Positions 54,479 through 63,014 of a stretch of DNA of 64,000 bases are shown here, in pieces; the first letter of the stretch is position 1, and every line of letters starts with the position of its first letter. A program made the translations under genes and the position numbers. The stretch spans positions 5,678,001 to 5,742,000 of the forward strand of contig NC_019684.1 of NCBI RefSeq assembly GCF_000316645.1, read 5' to 3'. A model generated the notes under the pieces. The model searched no databases, had not been told where the DNA came from, and worked only from the letters and a program-made list of their open reading frames with translations. Source of the stretch: Nostoc sp. PCC 7524 (GTDB taxonomy: Bacteria > Cyanobacteriota > Cyanobacteriia > Cyanobacteriales > Nostocaceae).

Positions 54479-55358
54479 CGTTACCTTGATAATTGCTCGA
54501 TATTGTAATTTATATAACCACTATTACTGGGTTATGATTTGCTATTTTTAAGCATTCCCCAATTTTGCTGCCGACAAACAAGTTGGACAAAAATTTTATT
54601 CCCCTGATGGAAATAGGGGATAGTATGTGTATTATAATACAAGTGTTCAATATTTTGGTTGGGATGATCCCAGAAACATTGTTGGCTGTTTAGATAACAG
54701 GTCATGTTAGTCTACACTTGTATGCGGGTATCATAACAGTAACAGTACAAGATTCAGATATGGTAGAAAGTCCAGCAATTATTTTAATAATAAATTATGC
54801 TAATGATACTCACACCAGATAAATTTAGCCTTGCTTAGGGTTAGTTATGAGCATTAAGGAATTTAATGATGAATTCTCATGTCATTCCACTAATTATGTA
54901 ATTAAAACACTACTAGATTTTTTGCCCAAAATTTTATTCAATGAACTGGCGATATCAACAAAGGTTGGGTAAAATTTTTCAGTATTGGCAACATTGCTAT
55001 TTTGCAGAAATGCCTGAAACAGAATACTTTTACATATAATTCTTACTCCCTGACTACTCGGAAAAAGACGTTTATCTCAAAGTGCATCAGTTCTCATCAA
55101 TTGTCTTTATTTTTTCTTAAACAAGAATTAAACTAACTGCATAAAAATTTTGCTCATCAAACAGTCTGCTAGGACTTGTATTATTAACCATATTTCATAT
55201 TTATGACCTCATAAAAATTTAGACCTCTGCCAAAATTTATAAAATTTTTACTAAGATTTTAAAATTAATGATGGCAACAAAGTTTACTTTGAAGTCATCA
55301 AGTCATCATAGATATAGGTAGATAAAATAATGACATTTAATTTTGAGGCTAACTAGCA
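54479..55358. other. 880-bp AT-rich intergenic region
   Basis: This is the largest non-coding stretch of the window, between the divergent pseudokinase gene and the polysaccharide/exosortase locus. A 41-codon frame at 54847-54972 has no support. No repeats, tRNA or recognised regulatory motifs were found; it must contain promoters for both sides. Confidence 0.4.
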
Positions 55359-56531
55359 ATGACTAATATAAGAATCCCTTTCGTAGACTTAAAGTTACAA
55401 CACCAGTTAATCCACACTCAGATCCAACAGGCAATTGAGACAATTTTGCAGCAAGGGGATTTTATTTTAGGAAAAGCACTGGCAGAATTTGAAGTAGCCT
55501 TTGCCAAAGCCTCTGGAGCAAAATACGGTGTGGGTGTAGCATCGGGAACTGATGCGATCGCACTAGGTTTGCAAGCGTGTAACATTGGGGCTGGGGATGA
55601 GGTGATTTTACCAGTAAATACATTTGTCGCCACACTGATTGGAGTGCTTCAGGCGGGAGCCAAACCCATCCTTGTAGATTGTGATCCGGCAACAGCTTTA
55701 ATTGATATAGCAGCAGCAGCCAAAGCGGTTACACCCCGAACTAAAGCCATTATTCCCGTTCATTTGTATGGCCAGATGGTATCTCCTCAACAGTTACTGG
55801 ATTTTGCCGATCAATACAACGTGTTAATTTTTGAAGATGCAGCTCAGGCACACTTAGCCCACAGAGAAGGGTATACAGCTGGAAGTGTAGGTGTAGCCGC
55901 CGCCTTTAGTTTTTATCCCAGTAAGAACCTAGGGGCTTTAGGCGATGGGGGAATGCTGCTCACCAATGATGCAGATATTGCTCAAAAAGCGACTCGCATC
56001 AGAAATTATGGCTCATCCCAAAAGTATGTACATCTAGAGATGGGAACAAATAGCCGTTTGGATACATTGCAAGCAGCAATTTTACTAGAAAAACTACCAC
56101 ATTTACCCCAGTGGAATCGCGATCGCCTTAGTATTGCCCAACAATATGACTTAGAACTAGCACCTTTAGCTGCTGCTGGTATTATCCCCATGCACAATCA
56201 AAGTGGTACAGGTCATGTTTATCATCTTTATGTCATCAGAGTTACCGATGCTTGTCCTGTAAAACGCCAGCAAATCCAAGCAGAATTAACAGCAGCAGGG
56301 ATTCAAACTGGTATTCACTACCCTATACCCTGTCATCTTCAGCCAGCATTTACCAATTTAGGTTATCAAAGCGGAGATTTTCCTCAAGCAGAAAAGCTAG
56401 CCCAGGAGATACTCTCTTTACCAATGTACCCTGGTTTGAGCCATAGCCAAATCCGAGAAGTTGTAGCAGCTATTGGCCGTGTAGTTGGTGATTTTACAGA
56501 TAACTCTCCATCTACTACGGAATTAGTGTAA
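55359..56531 (+). CDS. DegT/DnrJ/EryC1/StrS family sugar aminotransferase
   Basis: A 390-residue PLP aminotransferase that typically transfers an amino group to a keto-sugar nucleotide. Motifs are VASGTDAIALGLQACNIGAG near 57-76, VDCDPATALID near 107, HLYGQM near 135, EDAAQAHLA near 160, and AAFSFYPSKNLGALGDGGML with the Schiff-base Lys189. GTNSRLDTLQAAIL follows. The length matches the family. It opens the polysaccharide/exosortase locus; the next gene begins 89 bp downstream. It may supply an amino sugar for the surface polymer, an inference from context. Confidence 0.9.
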   Translation: MTNIRIPFVDLKLQHQLIHTQIQQAIETILQQGDFILGKALAEFEVAFAKASGAKYGVGVASGTDAIALGLQACNIGAGDEVILPVNTFVATLIGVLQAGAKPILVDCDPATALIDIAAAAKAVTPRTKAIIPVHLYGQMVSPQQLLDFADQYNVLIFEDAAQAHLAHREGYTAGSVGVAAAFSFYPSKNLGALGDGGMLLTNDADIAQKATRIRNYGSSQKYVHLEMGTNSRLDTLQAAILLEKLPHLPQWNRDRLSIAQQYDLELAPLAAAGIIPMHNQSGTGHVYHLYVIRVTDACPVKRQQIQAELTAAGIQTGIHYPIPCHLQPAFTNLGYQSGDFPQAEKLAQEILSLPMYPGLSHSQIREVVAAIGRVVGDFTDNSPSTTELV

Positions 56532-56619
56532 CCTATTACACGTAGTATATGCAAATATATGCAAAAAGTGGCGATCGCTACTTTTATAGATATCTGATGT
56601 TTTTGTACTGCTTAAAATC

Positions 56620-57522
56620 ATGGCACTTCAGCAACATATTAAAAATAGAAACACAGCCCAATTGTTCAGCATAGGGATTTTAGCCCTTTTGATGCTGCTG
56701 TATGCTCCTGTTTTAATCCATTGGGTGGACGGATGGCTACACAAAACGATTAGCATTGAACACGAATACTTCAGCCACGGGCTGATCGGTCTGCCATTTG
56801 CTGCTTACTTAAGTTGGAAGCATCGGAAACAGTGGCAACGGTTGCCAGATCAAACCCATTTCTTGGGCGTAGCTTTACTGGTAATTGGGGGAATTTTTTA
56901 TTTAAGCGGTGTTACAGAATGGGTTAATCTTTCATTGCCCGCTATATTGGCTGCTCTTTGCCTGTGGTTTAAAGGTATCCCAGGCTTACGATTACAATGG
57001 TTCCCTCTGCTATTAGTGTTTTTAGCTACCCCCACAGCAATGCCTTACCTGATTGCTCCTTACACTTTCCCTCTCCAAAGTTTCATTGCAGGTACAGCAG
57101 GCTTCATCTTGAATCAGTCTGGCATGGAAGTAGTTGTTGAAGGTATCAATATCTATATCGCTGGCAGAATTGTGGAAGTGGCTCCCTACTGTGCAGGGCT
57201 GAAAATGCTATTTACGACTATCTACGTCAGTTTAATGCTGCTGTATTGGACAGGTGCTTTATCTTCACGCCAAACAACAATTTGGTTTTTATCTATTGCT
57301 GTTGTCATTAGCATTATTGCCAATATTATTCGTAATACTTTACTTAGTTTCTTTCACGGCACAGGTCAAGAAGCCGCATTTACATGGCTACACGATAGTT
57401 GGGGCGGTGATCTCTACTCTGCTTTGATGCTACTTTCATTAGTACCTCTGCTCAATTGGATGGATCAATATTTATCAGCACCTATAGACACTTCAGAAGC
57501 AGGGGATAGAGGGGAGAGTTAA
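56620..57522 (+). CDS. crtB: Cyanoexosortase B
   Basis: A 300-residue membrane protease-transpeptidase with seven or eight helices. The catalytic triad of exosortases is visible: Cys191 in VAPYCAGLKMLF, Arg238 in NIIRN and His246 in FFHGTG. Two N-terminal helix segments frame HEYFSHGLIGLPFAAYLSWK, typical of exosortases. The cyanobacterial B subtype is assigned chiefly because the next gene encodes its system-associated partner. It processes proteins with PEP-CTERM-like sorting signals; none was found in this window. The symbol is from family nomenclature. Confidence 0.85.
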   Translation: MALQQHIKNRNTAQLFSIGILALLMLLYAPVLIHWVDGWLHKTISIEHEYFSHGLIGLPFAAYLSWKHRKQWQRLPDQTHFLGVALLVIGGIFYLSGVTEWVNLSLPAILAALCLWFKGIPGLRLQWFPLLLVFLATPTAMPYLIAPYTFPLQSFIAGTAGFILNQSGMEVVVEGINIYIAGRIVEVAPYCAGLKMLFTTIYVSLMLLYWTGALSSRQTTIWFLSIAVVISIIANIIRNTLLSFFHGTGQEAAFTWLHDSWGGDLYSALMLLSLVPLLNWMDQYLSAPIDTSEAGDRGES

Positions 57523-57671
57523 TTTTCTTAATTTTTACTAGGGTAAGGAAGGGCTGGCATTCCGCTACACGAACAGCGAACAGTACCCTTCCTACCACTA
57601 CGTTAATTTTACTGAACCCATAGTGTGATTTTTTCAAGTAAAATTTTGCGTAAATATAGCAATTTTTACTA

Positions 57672-58403
57672 ATGATTTCCTTATCTAAGTTCATTAGAGA
57701 AAAGCGGTTGACTTATGTAGTTGTGTTGGTGTTGTTGCTACTGTTATTGGCAGTAGGAGCAGTTCCCGGATACCTCACAGGAAAATGGTCATGGAAACAA
57801 CCACCACCAGTTACTAACCTCAAGGCATTAAAAGAAATACGTGCTAAGGGGTTAACTTTGCCGGGATGGAAAACTATTGAACAAGTAGAACAACAGGTTG
57901 GTGAACATAAATGGTCTTTGCAACTCCTTCAGCAAGACAGCTCACAAAACAGAGTTATCTTGCTGCTGTTACCGCAAAATGGACCCAAAGATCAGCCGGA
58001 AATCGAATGGACAGATATTAGCGGCTGGGGCAAATTTCGTTGGGGTAAATGGGATGAAGCTCAAGAACGTTCTGCTCAGTTGATGATCAAAGATTCACCT
58101 AAATCGGCAAATACTCCAACAAAAGTTGAAGCTAGATTCTTTCGTGTTTCTACAAATCAAGAAACCTTTGCTGTCTTACAATGGTACGCTTTACCAAATG
58201 GTGGTTACGCATCCCCTTTGCGCTGGTTTTTGGCAGATCAAGTAGCACAATGGCAAAAACAACGTGTGCCTTGGGTTGCTGTCAGTATCCTGGTTCCTAT
58301 GGAACCTTTAGGTGATGTGGAAACTACTTGGCCTCTAGCACAGTCTATTGGTGAAATAGTACAAACTACATTGATGGCAGGTGCTTTCAATACAACTCAA
58401 TGA
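57672..58403 (+). CDS. Cyanoexosortase B system-associated protein
   Basis: A 243-residue protein with one N-terminal membrane helix (VVVLVLLLLLLAVGAVPGYL, about 16-35) and an exported domain with conserved TLPGWKTIEQVEQQVGEHKW, EIEWTDISGWGKFRWGKWD and the 'QWYALPNGGYASPLRWFLAD' block. It resembles EpsI-like partners of exosortases and matches the cyanobacterial family that always accompanies cyanoexosortase B. Its stop overlaps the start of the next gene (ATGA at 58400-58403), so translation is probably coupled. Confidence 0.85.
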   Translation: MISLSKFIREKRLTYVVVLVLLLLLLAVGAVPGYLTGKWSWKQPPPVTNLKALKEIRAKGLTLPGWKTIEQVEQQVGEHKWSLQLLQQDSSQNRVILLLLPQNGPKDQPEIEWTDISGWGKFRWGKWDEAQERSAQLMIKDSPKSANTPTKVEARFFRVSTNQETFAVLQWYALPNGGYASPLRWFLADQVAQWQKQRVPWVAVSILVPMEPLGDVETTWPLAQSIGEIVQTTLMAGAFNTTQ

Positions 58404-59794
58404 GTGTAATGGCTCCTGGCAATATATTCTTAAAGTCAGCAATGTTAATAGTGACTAACTTTTATATGCGTGCATTTAGCGCCCTTTGCTTTGCCAGTGT
58501 TCAAGCGGGGATTTTCTTAAATACTGTTCAACCTGTAGTTGCTCAAACTTCACCGCCTTCAGGGGAATTACCAGTGCAGTTCCCTTCACCTCCACCAGAG
58601 ACCGAGCTTTTACCTGCTAGCGGAAATAACGAAATTTCTCCCCAATTCAACCGTTACTTGTTAGGTCCAGGGGATGTTATTAACGTCACCTTTGAACGTC
58701 CGGCTGGTCCTTATCGCTTAGGACCAGGAGATGGAATTAGTGTTATTGTGCAACGCTTTCCAGATTTAAGCTTTCAATCGACGATTAACCTGGAAGGCAA
58801 TATCATTGTGCCACTACTAGAAACAGTGCCACTGCAAGGTTTAACTTTGCAAGAAGCACAAGAAAAAATTCGCTTGTTACTCAATCGTTATGTAATTAAT
58901 CCTGTTGTGGTGTTAGCGTTGACGGCGCAGCGTCCTGATTTGAGTTTTCAAGCTCAAGTTAGTCCCGAAGGCAATATTGTAGTGCCACAAGTCGGAATTG
59001 TCTCTGTACAAGGCTTAAGTTTAGAAGAAGCACAAGAAAAAATCCGCTTGAGTTTAAGCCGCATTGTAGTCAATCCGATGTTGGTGGTGTCACTAGCAAC
59101 TCCCCGTCCGGTGCAAGTAACTATCAGTGGGGAAGTTTTTCGACCAGGGATTTATGGTATTGCTTCATCAATACCCCGTGTTGCTGATGCTTTGCTCACA
59201 GCCGGTGGTTCTACCATCGGTGCTGACTTGCGACAGGTGCAGGTGCGTCGTCGGTTGATGGATGGTTCGACAATTGCTCAAAACATTGATTTGTACGGAA
59301 CATTACAAAATGATGGGTCGCTACCTAGCTTACGCTTGCAGGATGGTGATGCCATTATTGTGCCACGCCGTGAAATTGGTACAGATGACGGTTACGATCG
59401 CAATTTAGTTGCTCGTTCCTCTTTAGCCGTACCGCAAATTAGAATTCGAGTGTTAAATTACGCTGCTGGAGGAGTTGTTACTCAAGCACTGCCTAACGGT
59501 AGTAGCTTTGTCGATGCCTTGGGAGGAATTAATCTAGATACTGCCAACCTCCGAGATATTGCTTTAGTAAGGTTTGATGCGGAACGAGGAAAAGCTGTCA
59601 CCCAAAAATTAGATGCGAAGAAGGCTTTGGCTGGTGATGTCTCTCAAAATGTGCCACTGCAAGATAATGATGTGATTGTAGTTGGTCGCAACCTAATTGG
59701 GAGAATTACGAATTTTCTTAGCACTATTACTCAGCCATTTTTCAATATTCGGTCGTTCCTGAATTTCTTTGAAAACTTCGGCGGCGGCAATTAA
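58400..59794 (+). CDS. Polysaccharide export protein (Wza-type, SLBB domains) with duplicated N-terminal domain
   Basis: A 464-residue protein with an N-terminal signal sequence (hydrophobic to VVAQ near residue 49). The poly_export segment occurs twice: LGPGDVINVTFERPAGPYRL then LGPGDGISVIVQRFPDLSFQ, followed by the near-duplicated LEGNIIVPLLETVPLQGLTL and PEGNIVVPQVGIVSVQGLSL blocks (about 125-215). SLBB-type segments follow (VTISGEVFRPGIYGI and RIRVLNYAAGGVVTQALPNG). It should form the periplasmic/outer-membrane export channel for a surface polysaccharide. The start overlaps the preceding gene by 4 bp. No lipobox is visible, unlike E. coli Wza. Confidence 0.85.
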   Translation: MSVMAPGNIFLKSAMLIVTNFYMRAFSALCFASVQAGIFLNTVQPVVAQTSPPSGELPVQFPSPPPETELLPASGNNEISPQFNRYLLGPGDVINVTFERPAGPYRLGPGDGISVIVQRFPDLSFQSTINLEGNIIVPLLETVPLQGLTLQEAQEKIRLLLNRYVINPVVVLALTAQRPDLSFQAQVSPEGNIVVPQVGIVSVQGLSLEEAQEKIRLSLSRIVVNPMLVVSLATPRPVQVTISGEVFRPGIYGIASSIPRVADALLTAGGSTIGADLRQVQVRRRLMDGSTIAQNIDLYGTLQNDGSLPSLRLQDGDAIIVPRREIGTDDGYDRNLVARSSLAVPQIRIRVLNYAAGGVVTQALPNGSSFVDALGGINLDTANLRDIALVRFDAERGKAVTQKLDAKKALAGDVSQNVPLQDNDVIVVGRNLIGRITNFLSTITQPFFNIRSFLNFFENFGGGN

Positions 59795-59964
59795 AATATG
59801 TCTTTTTGAGGCATTTGGGTTGTAAAGTCTCAATCAAGAATGTAGAAAAATGAAACAATGGGGTGACTAATGCGTGATTCATCATGAATAATAACAAGTA
59901 ACTATAATCACAGCTAGCGATCGCCTATTCAATTCATCCTCCTCTGTTTACCTATGGCTCTGTT

Positions 59965-62148
59965 ATGACCCCACCAATTGTTAAACGCTACATTATCGCT
60001 TTTGAAAAATACAAATGGATTGGATTAGCCAGCTTTGCTTTAGTGATAGCGGGGTCAACAGTGGTGGCTATCCAGCCAGATCCACCAACTACTTATGTAG
60101 CAGATGGCGCATTGACCTACTCTCGTCCACCAGTTTCATTCTCTGCTACTGGTAGTGAAATTCAGCAACAGGGACAGGAACTAAACGAACAAGTGTTACT
60201 ATCAGACCAGTTGGTGGAAAATGTGGCAACAAAACTTAAGATTAAACCGCAAACGATCGGTTCCAGTGTTGCTATCAAGCTACCGAGAAAAAACCCCCGT
60301 ACTGGGCAATTAGAATCGAACATTATTGATCTAAAGTATCGTGATAGCAACTCTAAGCGCGCTCAAGAAGTGTTACTGGAATTGATGCAGGCAATGGTCA
60401 AGCTCAGTAGTGATATTAATACTGGGCGATTAACAGCAATTATTGAAAAAATTAATGAACGCATACCCCAGGCTAGGTCAGAATTGCAAGCGGCTGAACA
60501 GAAATTAGAACTATACGATCGCCGCGAACGACCTGCTATATTAGCAGCCGAAAATGGTAGTTTACTGAGTGCAGTAACTAATAGCCAAAATCAGCAACGA
60601 CTCATTCAACAAACTGTTGCTGGGATTGATGCCCAAATTCGCAGTTTGCAAGAAAAATTGGGGTTAAATGTCGATCAAGCTTATGTTTCTTCGGCCTTAA
60701 GTGCTGACCCCATCATTGCCAATTTACGCAACCAGATTTATCAGACGGAATCACAAATAGCTTTGCTACGTAAGGATCTGCGACCAGAACACCCAACTAT
60801 GATTCAGTTGCAGCGTCAAAAACAAGCCACTGAGGAATTGTTGCAACAACGAGCAGCTGAGGTGATGGGTGGTGGTGGAACAGCCGCACCTTTAGCGGGT
60901 AGCATCACTGGTATTCGCACCCAAAGTAATCTCGATCCAGCCAGGCAGCAACTAGCAAACCAGATGGTGGCTTTGCAAACCCAGCGAGAAACCCTGCAAC
61001 AACAACTAGCGCAGCAAGTTCGAGAAGAAATGCAATTGCGGCAGGAATATTCCCAAATACCCAACAAGCAATTAGAGCGATCGCGCTTAGAACAGGAAGT
61101 TGCCCTGAAAAAAGCCGTTTATGACCAAATGCAGACCAAGCTTACCGATGCTAGAACGGCTGAGGCAGAAACAGTCAGTAGTTTTAGCATTGCCAAACTT
61201 CCCTCTGTGACAGCTGATACTCCCAAACGTAAGAGTGTACCCTTAACTTTAGGAGTGGGTGGTTTCCTGGGATTTTTGGTAGGTGGTGGAGTCATCTTCT
61301 TGTTAGGTGCCTTGGAAGGAACTTTCAGAACCAGGGAGGACATTCGCGACAGCCTCAAACAACGGGAAACCTTACTGCTGGGAGAAATACCTTTAATGCC
61401 AGTGGATGATTTGCCGCCAGAAGGAATACCTGTTGTGCTGTCTCCAGATTCTCTATATTTAGAGTTTTATGAGAAGTTACGCAGTAATCTGCGACGCATT
61501 GGTGGGAAAAACTTGAAGGTAGTTTTAATGACCAGTACCAGTAGCCAGGAAGGTAAAACTACCAGTGCTTACAACCTGGGTGTAGCAGCTGCACGAGCTG
61601 GAAAAAGAACTTTAATTATCGAAACAGATTTGCGATCGCCTTCACGTTGTTTATCGTTGAAAGTCAATCCAGATCCGGATGCTACTATAGAACCCCTGCG
61701 TTATTATGGCAGCTTGAGTGAATGTATCCGCTTAGTGCCTGATGTGGAAAACTTATACATCATTCCTAGTCCTGGGCCTGTACGTCAATCTGCTGCTATT
61801 TTAGAATCCAGTGAAATCCGTCGATTGATGGAAGATGTCAGGGAGCGTTATGACTTAGTGATTTTAGATACTAATCCCCTGAGCTTATCCAATGATCCTT
61901 TATTAATTCAACCTTACAGCGATGGTATTGTCTTAGTAGCACGACCCAACTATACCCAAGAAAATATGCTCGGTGAAGCTATTGACCAATTAGTTGAAGA
62001 TGAACTGGGTTTATTAGGAGTGATTATTAACGGTGCTGATATTACCGTCTCTTTACCTCCATCAGCTGAATCCTTGTCAGATGATGTATCTGGAGCAGAA
62101 AACCAGGAAGAATCAGAACAAATTTCAGTCGGCGTGAGTAATAATTAG
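59965..62148 (+). CDS. Wzc/GumC-like polysaccharide copolymerase with tyrosine-kinase-like domain
   Basis: A 727-residue protein. An N-terminal membrane helix (WIGLASFALVIAGSTVVAIQ) and a long periplasmic coiled coil (about 155-400) precede a second helix (LTLGVGGFLGFLVGGGVIFL). The cytoplasmic BY-kinase domain has SSQEGKTTSAYN (Walker A, about 525), LIIETDLRSPS (Walker A') and LVILDTNPLS (Walker B). No Tyr cluster is present in the acidic Ser-rich C-terminus, so classical autophosphorylation is doubtful. It controls chain length and export with the preceding Wza-type protein. Start ATG 59965. Confidence 0.88.
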   Translation: MTPPIVKRYIIAFEKYKWIGLASFALVIAGSTVVAIQPDPPTTYVADGALTYSRPPVSFSATGSEIQQQGQELNEQVLLSDQLVENVATKLKIKPQTIGSSVAIKLPRKNPRTGQLESNIIDLKYRDSNSKRAQEVLLELMQAMVKLSSDINTGRLTAIIEKINERIPQARSELQAAEQKLELYDRRERPAILAAENGSLLSAVTNSQNQQRLIQQTVAGIDAQIRSLQEKLGLNVDQAYVSSALSADPIIANLRNQIYQTESQIALLRKDLRPEHPTMIQLQRQKQATEELLQQRAAEVMGGGGTAAPLAGSITGIRTQSNLDPARQQLANQMVALQTQRETLQQQLAQQVREEMQLRQEYSQIPNKQLERSRLEQEVALKKAVYDQMQTKLTDARTAEAETVSSFSIAKLPSVTADTPKRKSVPLTLGVGGFLGFLVGGGVIFLLGALEGTFRTREDIRDSLKQRETLLLGEIPLMPVDDLPPEGIPVVLSPDSLYLEFYEKLRSNLRRIGGKNLKVVLMTSTSSQEGKTTSAYNLGVAAARAGKRTLIIETDLRSPSRCLSLKVNPDPDATIEPLRYYGSLSECIRLVPDVENLYIIPSPGPVRQSAAILESSEIRRLMEDVRERYDLVILDTNPLSLSNDPLLIQPYSDGIVLVARPNYTQENMLGEAIDQLVEDELGLLGVIINGADITVSLPPSAESLSDDVSGAENQEESEQISVGVSNN

Positions 62149-62201
62149 TTAATTATGAATTGGGTGTGGGGTGAATATCCCCAACCCATATCAACTATCC
62201 A

Positions 62202-62873
62202 CTAATCACGTCTAAATAAACCAAATAAAGGGCTAAGAATCATCCCGAATACAAAACCGCCAATATGCGCCCAATAAGCAACGCCTCCGGTTTCTACACT
62301 CATGTTGGCAGCAGCTTGTAGGCTAGCAAGGCCAGATATGACATTCTGAAGAAAGAAAATACCAATCAATACCAGTGCAGGAATATTGATTGTCGTGACA
62401 AAAAAACCTAAGAAAACCAAAGTCGTAACTCTGGCATGGGGAAAACGAATAATATACGCACCTAGTACCCCAGAAATCGCACCACTAGCACCCAAAGAAG
62501 GGATAGTTGAAGACATCCCAATAAACCATTGACACAAGGCAGCTAAAGCACCACAGCCTAAATAAAACAACAAATATTTGAGATGTCCTAGACGTTCTTC
62601 AATATTGTTACCAAACACCCAAAGAAACACCATATTAGATATTAAGTGCCACCAGCCACCATGTAAGAACTGCGACGTAAATAAAGTTGTCCACTCACTA
62701 GAGAAATTGGTGGTTAACTCTTGGGGTATTACTGCATACTGATTAAAAAACTGATTTAATTGGGCAGTGGATAAGCTCAATTCGTGAAGAAAGACTAAAA
62801 CATTCATCCCAATTAAACCGTAAGTAAAATACGGGGTGACTCTTGTCGGGTTTTCGTCGTAAAGGGGAAACAC
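62202..62873 (-). CDS. Rhomboid family intramembrane serine protease
   Basis: A 223-residue protein with six membrane helices. Conserved are TSQFLHGGWWHLISNM (66-81), GASGAISG with the catalytic Ser130, and AHIGGFVFG with the partner His203. It cleaves membrane proteins within the bilayer. Length and topology fit minimal bacterial rhomboids. ATG 62873 (MFPLYDENPTRV) is the typical start. It lies convergent with the polysaccharide locus, 53 bp away. Confidence 0.92.
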   Translation of the reverse strand: MFPLYDENPTRVTPYFTYGLIGMNVLVFLHELSLSTAQLNQFFNQYAVIPQELTTNFSSEWTTLFTSQFLHGGWWHLISNMVFLWVFGNNIEERLGHLKYLLFYLGCGALAALCQWFIGMSSTIPSLGASGAISGVLGAYIIRFPHARVTTLVFLGFFVTTINIPALVLIGIFFLQNVISGLASLQAAANMSVETGGVAYWAHIGGFVFGMILSPLFGLFRRD

Positions 62874-63014
62874 AGGTGTTTTTCCTCATCATTGATTAAT
62901 TGCAATATAACGTGAACCCGGAGTTGAGTAGTCCAGAAAAGACTCTTCTCTGTGCCTCTGTGGTGAAAAATACTGATTAAACACAGAGATACAAAGAAAG
63001 ATACATCTCTCTTT

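Noticed and set aside
54847..54972. 41-codon frame in the 880-bp gap
   Set aside because: No Shine-Dalgarno sequence or similarity to a known peptide; unsupported.
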